Source: CAVQGZ01 sp964356295
Lineage (GTDB): Bacteria; Actinomycetota; Actinomycetes; Jiangellales; Jiangellaceae
Direction of reading: 5' to 3'
Assembly: GCA_964356295.1 (NCBI GenBank)
Contig: CAYHHE010000043.1
Coordinates: forward strand, 1-23,082
Length of the DNA: 23,082 nucleotides
A program made the position numbers and the translations under genes. The notes under the pieces are model-generated. The model ran no database searches and had not been told where the DNA came from. It saw only the letters and a list, made by a program, of their open reading frames with translations. How positions within the stretch are numbered: the first letter of the stretch is position 1; each line of letters begins with the position of its first letter. Below, piece after piece: positions 6,947 to 13,382 of this stretch.

Positions 6947-8059
6947 CTAGGACGACGGCGAGCCCGAGCGGCCGAACAGCCCCGCCGGACGACCGAGCGT
7001 GAGCAACACCACACCGACCACCCCCAGCCCGACGGCCACGAGCGGGACGGTCCCGCCCACCAGGGACACCACGACCAGACCGAAGGCGACCAGCCCGGCC
7101 CAGATCCACATGATCGACACCGCCCGGCGGTGGGAGTGCCCGAGGTCGAGCAGCCGATGGTGCAGGTGCTGCTTGTCGGGGGTGAACGGGCTGCGGCCGG
7201 CTCGGGTACGGCGCCAGACCGCGGCCAGCAGGTCCAGGAACGGTACGGCGATGACCGCTATGGGCAGCAGCAGCGGGAGCAGGGCCGGCAGCACGCTGCC
7301 CTGGGGGAGCAGCTCGGGGTCGAGCTGCCCGGTGAGGCTGATCGCGCTGCCGGCCAGGAGCAGGCCGATGAGCATCGAGCCCGAGTCGCCCATGAAGATG
7401 CGCGCAGGGTGCGCGTTCGCCGGGAGGAAGCCCAGGCACATCCCGGCCAGCGCGGCGCTGATCAGCGCCGGCAGCGTCATCCGGGACAGGTTCTCCACGA
7501 CAGCGAGCAGGTAGGAGTAGGTGAAGAAGGCCAGCGCGCCGATGCCCACCACGCCCGCCGCCAGTCCGTCGAGCCCGTCGACGAAGTTCACCGCATTCAC
7601 CGTCACCAGCACGGTGAGCACGGTGAGTCCCACGGCGAGTTCCGGGGTGAGCACCAGCGGGCCGCCGGGCAGCGGTATCCAGTACAGCTGCACCCCCGAG
7701 AGCACCATGACCCCCGCCGCCACGACCTGTCCGGCGAGCTTGGTCAAGACGTCCAGGTTCCACACGTCGTCGGCCACACCCACCAGGCAGATGACCACGG
7801 CACCGAGAAGCACTCCCCGGGCGTCCGTGGACAGCTCGAACACCCGACCGAGCCGAGGCAGGGCGCTGGCCGCCGCCAACGCGGCAAGAAGACCGGCGAG
7901 CATCGACAGCCCCCCGAGGCGGGGGATGGGGAACCGGTGGACGTCACGCTCTCGGGTCGGCGGTACCGCCCCCCAACGCGAGGCCATCGCGCCCACCGGG
8001 CCGATGAGCAGCAGGGTGACCGCCGCCGCCACGACGATGACGAACAGGTACTCCCGCAT
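6947..8059 (-). CDS. wecA: Undecaprenyl-phosphate sugar-1-phosphate transferase, WecA/MraY family
   Basis: This polytopic membrane enzyme transfers a sugar-1-phosphate (GlcNAc-1-P in WecA/Rfe) from a UDP-sugar to undecaprenyl phosphate, starting synthesis of a wall-linked polymer. It has 370 residues and about 11 helices. Family motifs: GVADDVWNLD with D97/D98, NFVDGLDGLAAG with N158, D161 and D164, GDSGS (224-228), and the basic loop DKQHLHHRLLDLGHSH (295-310), whose HLHHRL form is that of WecA-type enzymes rather than MraY. The substrate is inferred from this and from synteny with rfe of M. tuberculosis. The ATG at 8057-8059 has GGAGGG 6 nt upstream. The gene starts 23 nt after glyA. Confidence 0.92.
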   Translation of the reverse strand: MREYLFVIVVAAAVTLLLIGPVGAMASRWGAVPPTRERDVHRFPIPRLGGLSMLAGLLAALAAASALPRLGRVFELSTDARGVLLGAVVICLVGVADDVWNLDVLTKLAGQVVAAGVMVLSGVQLYWIPLPGGPLVLTPELAVGLTVLTVLVTVNAVNFVDGLDGLAAGVVGIGALAFFTYSYLLAVVENLSRMTLPALISAALAGMCLGFLPANAHPARIFMGDSGSMLIGLLLAGSAISLTGQLDPELLPQGSVLPALLPLLLPIAVIAVPFLDLLAAVWRRTRAGRSPFTPDKQHLHHRLLDLGHSHRRAVSIMWIWAGLVAFGLVVVSLVGGTVPLVAVGLGVVGVVLLTLGRPAGLFGRSGSPSS

Positions 8060-8082
8060 CCGCGGCCCTCCGCCGCCTCAGC

Positions 8083-9342
8083 TCATGGGTGCGGATACGC
8101 CGGGTAGGCGGTCACCAGCTCCGCGACCGTGTCGGCGACCTCGGCGCGCGTTCGGGGGTCGTCGTCGCGGATCACGCGACCGATGAGTGAGGCGACCTGC
8201 TTCATCTGGCCCTCGCCCATCCCCTGCGTGGTGACCGACGGGGTGCCGACCCTGATCCCCGAGGCGACACTGGGTGGTTGCGGGTCGAAGGGGATGGCGT
8301 TCTTGTTCAGCACGATCCCGGCAGCGTCGCAGCGCTGCTCGGCCTGCGCACCGGTGACGCCGATGTCGCGCAGGTCGATGAGCGCGAGGTGGGTGTCGGT
8401 GCCCCCTCCAACGGCTCGCATCCCCTCGGCGACCAGGCTCTCGGTGAGGGCACGGGCGTTGGCGATGACCTGCCGGGCGTAGGCGGCGTACTCCGCAGTC
8501 GCCGCCTCCTTCAGAGCGACGGCCTTGGCGGCCACGGCGTGCATGAGCGGACCGCCCTGCATCATCGGGAAGACCGCCTTGTCGATGGCCTTGGCGTGTT
8601 CGCCACGACACAGGATCATCCCGCCACGCGGTCCACGGAGCACCTTGTGCGTGGTGAAGGTGACCACGTCGGCGTAGGGGACAGGGGACGGGATCGCCTT
8701 GCCGGCCACCAGGCCGATGAAGTGCGCGGCGTCCACCATGAGGATCGCGCCCACCTCGTCGGCGATGTCGCGGAAGGCGGCGAAGTCGATCAGTCCGGGG
8801 ATCGCCGACCCCCCGGCGATGACCAGGCGCGGGCGGTGCTCACGGGCGAGGTCACGCACCTGGTCGTAGTCGATCTGCTCGGTGTCCGGCGACACCCCGT
8901 AGTGCACCGGGCTGAACCAGGTGCCGGAGAACGACACCTTCGCTCCGTGGGTGAGGTGCCCACCGTGCGGCAGGCTCATGGCCAGGTAGGTGTCACCTGG
9001 CCGCAGGAACGCGCCGAACGTGGCGATGTTCGCGCTCGCGCCGGAGTGCGGCTGCAGGTTGGCGTGCTCAGCGCCGAAGAGCTCCTTGGCCCGGGCGATA
9101 CCGATCTGTTCGGCCTTGTCCACCTCGGCGCAGCCGCCGTAGTAGCGGCGTCCGGGGTAGCCCTCGGCGTACTTGTTCGACAGCGTGGAGCCCAGCGCGG
9201 CGAGCACCGCCGGGGAGGTGAAGTTCTCGCTGGCGATGAGCTGGAGCCCGCAGCGCTGCCGTTCCAGCTCTGCCAGCACGATCTCAGCGATGGCCGGGTC
9301 GGTGTCGGCGAGCTGGGCGAAGTCGGGGCCCCAGAACGTCAT
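8083..9342 (-). CDS. glyA: Serine hydroxymethyltransferase (divergent type)
   Basis: This PLP enzyme interconverts serine and glycine and supplies one-carbon units on tetrahydrofolate. It has 419 residues. Conserved parts include LIASENFTSPAVL (about 35-47), NKYAEGYPGRRYYGGC (56-71), the stacking-histidine region HGGHLTHG (126-133), DAAHFIGLVAG (204-214) and the PLP lysine K233 in FTTHKVLRGPRGG. Usual folate-enzyme forms are TTTTHKTL and SAYP; here they are TFTTHKVL and SAIP, so it belongs to a divergent subgroup. I recall a similar second glyA at the same place in Streptomyces. The start ATG 9340-9342 is fixed by GGAGGAGAT just upstream. It lies 118 nt after the phosphatase gene, so it may have its own promoter. 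Confidence 0.95.
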   Translation of the reverse strand: MTFWGPDFAQLADTDPAIAEIVLAELERQRCGLQLIASENFTSPAVLAALGSTLSNKYAEGYPGRRYYGGCAEVDKAEQIGIARAKELFGAEHANLQPHSGASANIATFGAFLRPGDTYLAMSLPHGGHLTHGAKVSFSGTWFSPVHYGVSPDTEQIDYDQVRDLAREHRPRLVIAGGSAIPGLIDFAAFRDIADEVGAILMVDAAHFIGLVAGKAIPSPVPYADVVTFTTHKVLRGPRGGMILCRGEHAKAIDKAVFPMMQGGPLMHAVAAKAVALKEAATAEYAAYARQVIANARALTESLVAEGMRAVGGGTDTHLALIDLRDIGVTGAQAEQRCDAAGIVLNKNAIPFDPQPPSVASGIRVGTPSVTTQGMGEGQMKQVASLIGRVIRDDDPRTRAEVADTVAELVTAYPAYPHP

Positions 9343-9413
9343 CGTCGATCTCCTCCGGTCGGGTCCGCGGACGGGATCGCGCCGCGCTCGGGCAGTCGGG
9401 GCGTCCCGCGTCC

Positions 9414-9419
9414 ACTGTA
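9414..9419 (-). promoter_or_regulatory. Possible -10 box upstream of glyA
   Basis: TACAGT on the minus strand lies in the 118-nt gap before glyA and would give a 5' leader of about 65 nt. It matches four of six consensus -10 bases, but I see no good -35 at the right distance. I found no riboswitch-like fold in this gap by eye. Confidence 0.25.
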
Positions 9420-9460
9420 GGCGGAGATCCCGGTCTGGGACGTCGTCGCCTCGGCCCGCC

Positions 9461-10057
9461 TCACCCGTCGTGTCGGCCGAGCATCGCCGCGCAGATCTGG
9501 TCCACGGCCGCGCTGATCTGGTCGCGACAGGTGCGGTAGACCGTCAGCGGAGCGCCGAACGGGTCGGCGACGTCGTCCTCGTGCGCCGGCACCCGCACCG
9601 AACCACGGGCTGCGGCAGCCGTCGCGACGACCAGGCGAGCCCGCGCCGACCCAGGCGGCATCCCGGCCTGCGTGCCGGGTGCGGCCGCCAGCCGGCCCAG
9701 CTCCCGCAGGGTGAAGGTGCGACGCAGCGCGCTGGGGTCGTGGCGCAGCACCGCAGCCCGGTGGTCACGGGTGGCGGTCAGGACGAGGGCGGCGTCGCGC
9801 ACCATGTCCGTTGCGAGGTCCCGGGCGCGGAACCCCCCTTCGTCGATGCCCACCTCGGCCAGCGCGGCCGCTGCCGGCCGCTCCATCGGCGAGCCCTCAT
9901 GGCCCCAGGTGCCGGCACTGGTGACCATCAGCGATGGCACACCGGCGAGACGGTGCTCCAGCAAGCGCTGGGCCATCGGTGACCGTGCGATGTTGCCGGT
10001 GCACACCACGAGGATGCCGAACGACTCCTCGCGGTCGACCGGCGTGTGCCTGGTCAC
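9461..10057 (-). CDS. Low-molecular-weight protein tyrosine phosphatase
   Basis: This cytosolic phosphatase forms a phosphocysteine intermediate. It has 198 residues, longer than the typical 150-160. The P-loop C(X)5R is CTGNIARS, with nucleophile C19 and R25 (residues 19-26). The general acid is D165 in the DVADPFGAP motif. The extra length is an Ala/Gly-rich insertion before that motif. The GTG start at 10055-10057 overlaps the tsaC-like stop by 4 bp (GTGA), implying translational coupling. Arsenate reductases share the fold, but the DP acid motif and the Cys pattern favour a phosphatase. Its proximity to wecA may suggest a role in envelope polysaccharide control, which is inference. Confidence 0.88.
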   Translation of the reverse strand: MTRHTPVDREESFGILVVCTGNIARSPMAQRLLEHRLAGVPSLMVTSAGTWGHEGSPMERPAAAALAEVGIDEGGFRARDLATDMVRDAALVLTATRDHRAAVLRHDPSALRRTFTLRELGRLAAAPGTQAGMPPGSARARLVVATAAAARGSVRVPAHEDDVADPFGAPLTVYRTCRDQISAAVDQICAAMLGRHDG

Positions 10058-10728
10058 GTCGCGGGTCCCGGGCTCGAGGCGGCGGTGACCTCCCGCATGC
10101 GGTCCGGTACCTGCAGGTCAGGCACTACTGCGGTGAGCCGATCCTCGCTGAGGGCGCCGCGGCGACGCAGAACCGCAGGGGTGCTGCGAAGGTCGACCAC
10201 GCTCGACGGGAGACAGGGCCCGGGCAGTCGACCCGCCTCGAGCACGACGTCCACGCCCGGAGCCGGCAGACCGGTCGGGTCGACGTCCAACGGTGGGTCT
10301 GCGCCGAGCAGGACGCAGGGCCCGACGGCTCGGATCACCTCCAGCGCCAGCGGGTGCAGCGGCATGCGGACCGTCAGCGCGAGCCCGCCACCGACCGACC
10401 AGGCCAGCGACGGCTGCTGCCGGCACACAAGGGTCAGCGGCCCCGGCCAGAACGCCTCCACCAGCGCCTGACCGGAGGCGCTGAGCCGGTCTGCCACACC
10501 GGCGAGCATGGCCACCGAGCCGACGGCGATCGGCAGCGGTGCGTCGTGCGGGCGGCCCTTGAGCGCGCGAAGCGCACGCACGCCGCTCGACGCGAACGCG
10601 TCGGTGAGCAGTGCGTACACCGACTCCGTTGGCAGCAGCACGAGGCGGCCGTGCCGCGCGCTGGTCACCGCAGCCTTCACGGCGGTGGTCCGATCACTCG
10701 GGTCGGTCACGTCGAACCGCCGCGTCAC
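10054..10728 (-). CDS. Sua5/YciO/YrdC (TsaC-like) protein with altered active-site motifs
   Basis: TsaC/Sua5 enzymes make threonylcarbamoyl-AMP for the t6A modification of tRNAs. The fold is recognisable over 224 residues: PTESVYALLTDAF (usual PTDTVYGLGADA), ALKGRP, AFWPGPLTLV, TVRMPLHPLALEVI and VVDL. The conserved Lys and Arg of KGR are present. The region that normally reads SSAN-x-SG reads LGADPPL, so the Ser and Asn expected in the substrate pocket are Gly and Asp. It may be an active variant, or a paralogue with another role if the genome has a second tsaC. The GTG start at 10726-10728 overlaps the prmC stop by 4 bp. Synteny matches the Sua5-like gene after hemK in M. tuberculosis. Confidence 0.88.
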   Translation of the reverse strand: MTRRFDVTDPSDRTTAVKAAVTSARHGRLVLLPTESVYALLTDAFASSGVRALRALKGRPHDAPLPIAVGSVAMLAGVADRLSASGQALVEAFWPGPLTLVCRQQPSLAWSVGGGLALTVRMPLHPLALEVIRAVGPCVLLGADPPLDVDPTGLPAPGVDVVLEAGRLPGPCLPSSVVDLRSTPAVLRRRGALSEDRLTAVVPDLQVPDRMREVTAASSPGPAT

Positions 10729-11567
10729 CCCGACCTCCGCGCGGTGACGAATCGGGGGCGTCCGGCCAGGTCACGGTGCCCGCGACGCTCCCTCCACCCG
10801 GGCCCGAGCAACCCCAGCACGGCATCGGACTGGCGCTCGGCGTGCTCGAGGACCAGCAGCCCGCCCTCGGTGAGCAGCCGTTCGGCGCGCGCCACCACCG
10901 CCCGCACCTCTCCCAGCCCGTCGCTGCCCGACCCGTACAGGGCCGGGGCAGGGTCGTGGTCGCGCACCTCCGGGTCGACCGGCACCCCGTCCGGCGGGAT
11001 GTAGGGCGGGTTGCTTACCACCACGTCCACGCACCCGTCGAGCCACGGCAGGCAGTCGCGCAGGTCGCCCCGGTGAAGGCGGACGGCCGAGCCCTGGCAG
11101 TTGCGCCGGGCCCAGGACAGTGCCTGCGCGTGCAGCTCCACGGCGTGCACGCGCGCGACCGGCACCTCGTCGGCGACGGCGAGCGCGATGACACCGCTGC
11201 CGGTACCCAGGTCGACGACCACCGGCGGGCTGGCGCGGTGTCGCAGACGCGCAGCCTCCTCGATGGCCGCACCGGCCACCACCTCGGTCTCCGGCCGAGG
11301 GACGAACACGCCGGGACCGACGGCGACGCTGATCCGGCGGAACCAGGCACGGCCGACCACGTGCTGCAGCGGCTCACGCTGCGCGCGGCGCTGCACCAGC
11401 GCCCAGAAGTCCGGGCCCGGGTCGGCCGCCGTCGCCAGCGTCTCCCTGCGCAGGCCGGCGCCGTCGACGGCGAGCAGCTCGGCGTCCACCCGAGGGCTGG
11501 GGACTCCGGCCTCGGCGAGCACGGCCACCGCCCGGGTCAACCATCCGCTGGTCGCCTGTGAGGTCAT
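10725..11567 (-). CDS. prmC: Peptide chain release factor N5-glutamine methyltransferase
   Basis: This enzyme methylates the Gln of the GGQ motif in release factors RF1 and RF2, using S-adenosylmethionine. It has 280 residues. The N-terminal helical domain runs to about 75, followed by the linker VFVPRPETE (87-95). The SAM-binding loop is DLGTGSG (119-125) and the catalytic motif is SNPPYIPPDG (185-194). The open frame extends upstream to 11993, but that part lies inside prfA in another frame. ATG at 11565-11567, with GGTGAT upstream and 7 nt after the prfA stop, is the sensible start. Its usual target RF1 is the gene just before it. Confidence 0.95.
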   Translation of the reverse strand: MTSQATSGWLTRAVAVLAEAGVPSPRVDAELLAVDGAGLRRETLATAADPGPDFWALVQRRAQREPLQHVVGRAWFRRISVAVGPGVFVPRPETEVVAGAAIEEAARLRHRASPPVVVDLGTGSGVIALAVADEVPVARVHAVELHAQALSWARRNCQGSAVRLHRGDLRDCLPWLDGCVDVVVSNPPYIPPDGVPVDPEVRDHDPAPALYGSGSDGLGEVRAVVARAERLLTEGGLLVLEHAERQSDAVLGLLGPGWRERRGHRDLAGRPRFVTARRSG

Positions 11568-11574
11568 GTCGGGA

Positions 11575-12681
11575 TCACCGCCGGCCCCCGGCGGCCTCCA
11601 GGGCCGCCAGGGAGCGCTCCACGTCGTCGGCGACCAGGGCGTCCACCACCGCGTCGAGGTCGCCTGCGAGGACATGGTCGAGGTTGTACGCCTTGTAACC
11701 GACCCGGTGGTCGGAGATCCGGTTCTCCGGGAAGTTGTACGTGCGCACCCGTTCGGAGCGGTCGACGGAGCGCACCTGGCTGCGTCGCTCGGCTGACGCC
11801 TGCGCGGCGGCCTCCTCGCGCGCCCGGGCCAGCAGCCGGGCCCGCAGGATGCGCATCGCCTGCTCACGGTTCTGCAGCTGAGACTTCTCGTTCTGGCAGG
11901 ACACGACAGTGCCGGTCGGCAGATGGGTGATGCGCACGGCGGAGTCGGTGGTGTTGACGCTCTGCCCGCCCGGACCGGAGGACCGGTACACATCGATCCT
12001 CACGTCCGTGGGGTCGATGGCCACGTTGTCCACCTCGGTGGCCTCCGGCAGCACCAGCACGCCCGCCGCGCTGGTGTGGATGCGTCCGGAACTCTCGGTC
12101 ACCGGAACACGCTGGACCCGGTGGACGCCCCCCTCGTACTTCAGTCGAGCCCCCGGGGTGCGGTCCGGGTCGGTCCCGACGCGTGCCCGCACGGCGACGG
12201 TGGCGGTGGTGATCCCGCCGAGGGCGGTGACATCCTGGTCGATGACCTCGAGCCGCCAGCCCTGACGATCGGCGTAGCGCTGATACATCCTCAGCAGGTC
12301 CGCGGCGAACAGCGCCGACTCGTCCCCTCCCTCGCCTGCCTTGATCTCCAGCAGCACCGGGCGGGCGTCGTCGGGGTCGCGGGGCAGCAGGGCCGAACGC
12401 AGCCGGTCGGCTAGACGCTGCGCCTCGGCCTCGAGCACCTCGGCCTCCGCGGCGAACCCCGGATCGGCTTCGGACAGGTCCCGGGCCACCTCGGCGTCCT
12501 CGGTGGCCTGCCGGTAGGACCGGTAGGTGGTCGCAGCAGCCTGCAGGACGGCGTGCCGCTGGCCGAGCTCACGCATCCGGTCCGGCTGGGTGTGCAGGTC
12601 GGGATCGGCGAGAGCCTGCTCGATCTCGGCCAGCTCGCAGGTCAGCTGCTCGGCGCGACGCAGCAGAGGTGGAGGGAGCAC
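11575..12681 (-). CDS. prfA: Peptide chain release factor 1
   Basis: RF1 reads UAA and UAG in the ribosomal A site and triggers peptide release. The protein has 368 residues. The codon-reading tripeptide is PVT (193-195) in VHRVQRVPVTESSGRIHTS, the PxT form that separates RF1 from RF2 (SPF). The catalytic GGQ is at 238-240 in SSGPGGQSVNTTDSA. The KAGEGGDE segment (114-121) is typical of class-I release factors. The start is GTG at 12679-12681, 9 nt after rpmE, with a weak ribosome binding site. This gene and prmC downstream form an enzyme-substrate pair. Confidence 0.97.
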   Translation of the reverse strand: MLPPPLLRRAEQLTCELAEIEQALADPDLHTQPDRMRELGQRHAVLQAAATTYRSYRQATEDAEVARDLSEADPGFAAEAEVLEAEAQRLADRLRSALLPRDPDDARPVLLEIKAGEGGDESALFAADLLRMYQRYADRQGWRLEVIDQDVTALGGITTATVAVRARVGTDPDRTPGARLKYEGGVHRVQRVPVTESSGRIHTSAAGVLVLPEATEVDNVAIDPTDVRIDVYRSSGPGGQSVNTTDSAVRITHLPTGTVVSCQNEKSQLQNREQAMRILRARLLARAREEAAAQASAERRSQVRSVDRSERVRTYNFPENRISDHRVGYKAYNLDHVLAGDLDAVVDALVADDVERSLAALEAAGGRR

Positions 12682-12690
12682 CAGACCCGG

Positions 12691-12918
12691 CTACTTCGAC
12701 GCGCCGGACGCGCCCTTTCGTGCGTAGCGCGCCTCGAAACGAGCCACCCGACCACCGGTGTCGAGGATCTTCTGCTTGCCGGTGTAGAACGGGTGGCATG
12801 CCGAGCAGACCTCGGCGTGCAGCACACCTTTGCGCGCGGTGCTGCGGGTGATGAAGGTCTCCCCGCAGCTGCACGTCACGTGGGTGGCGACGTACTCAGG
12901 GTGGATGTCAGGCTTCAT
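12691..12918 (-). CDS. rpmE: Ribosomal protein bL31, zinc-binding (C+) form
   Basis: This is a large-subunit ribosomal protein near the central protuberance and the intersubunit bridge. It has 75 residues. Zinc ligands C16, C18, C38 and C41 are present, so this is the C+ form; actinobacteria often have a second Cys-less copy elsewhere under Zur control. The signature HPFYTGKQKILDTGGRVARF is at 42-61. The open frame extends upstream to 13470, but ATG at 12916-12918 with AGGAG just before it is the clear start. A 149-nt gap precedes it, with a possible promoter. Confidence 0.97.
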   Translation of the reverse strand: MKPDIHPEYVATHVTCSCGETFITRSTARKGVLHAEVCSACHPFYTGKQKILDTGGRVARFEARYARKGASGASK

Positions 12919-12988
12919 GATGTCGGCTCCTTGTCTGCGCCTCCGGGTCGCCGGCTGGCGGCGTGAACCGGAAGCAGGGCGAGCCACC

Positions 12989-13017
12989 AGTATTCCAGCG
13001 GGCGTCCGGCCGGCCAA
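12989..13017 (-). promoter_or_regulatory. Possible sigma70-type promoter of rpmE
   Basis: On the minus strand TTGGCC (13012-13017) and AATACT (12989-12994) are separated by 17 nt, each matching four of six consensus bases. The start site would fall near 12982, giving a leader of about 64 nt. The 149-nt gap makes a separate rpmE promoter plausible. Confidence 0.3.
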
Positions 13018-13067
13018 ACCGAGCAGAGGACCGGGAGTCCGCCAGGCCTCCGGCTCCGGCGAGCGTG

Positions 13068-13382
13068 CTACGTGCGAGCGTCCACCCAGGCCACGAGCGC
13101 CGTCCACTGCTCGACCGCCCAGGCCCACACCGGCTCGGCGAGCATGACTGCAGCCACCACGACGGCGATGAGGATGACCAGGCCCAGCACCACGCCCAGC
13201 GCGCTGATCTGCCGTGGCTGCTGCCGGGTGGTGGTCGGCAGCACACCATCGCGGTCGGACTCGCAGCCGGGACACGCCCGCCACGAGGCCTTGTTCTCCC
13301 GCCCGCAGCGCGGGCACGCCCATGGGCCGGCGCCCAGGGCTTCGTCGCCGATCAGGTCCATCACAGGCATCCTGTCGCTCAT
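13068..13382 (-). CDS. Small membrane-anchored RanBP2-type zinc-finger protein
   Basis: This is an unrecognised 104-residue protein. Residues 21-40 fit the RanBP2 finger pattern W-x-C-x2-C-x3-N-x6-C-x2-C exactly: W21, C23, C26, N30, C37, C40. A polar linker (41-58) leads to one strong transmembrane helix at about 60-82, then a Trp-rich C-terminus. The finger has no signal peptide before it and is probably cytoplasmic. The ATG at 13380-13382 overlaps the rho stop by 4 bp (ATGA) and has an excellent ribosome binding site inside the rho end, so it should be co-translated with Rho. RanBP2 fingers bind single-stranded RNA or ubiquitin in eukaryotes; RNA binding here is only a hypothesis. A generic rubredoxin-like zinc ribbon is the alternative. 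Confidence 0.85.
   Translation of the reverse strand: MSDRMPVMDLIGDEALGAGPWACPRCGRENKASWRACPGCESDRDGVLPTTTRQQPRQISALGVVLGLVILIAVVVAAVMLAEPVWAWAVEQWTALVAWVDART

Noticed and set aside
6444..7763. Minus-strand 439-codon frame overlapping wecA
   Set aside because: It is an out-of-frame shadow of wecA and the AtpI-like gene, with an Arg/Gly/Ala-rich translation; the real frames carry all family motifs.
9343..9460. Riboswitch upstream of glyA
   Set aside because: The gap is only 118 nt and I could see no conserved aptamer-like pairing; a covariance-model search would be needed to say more.
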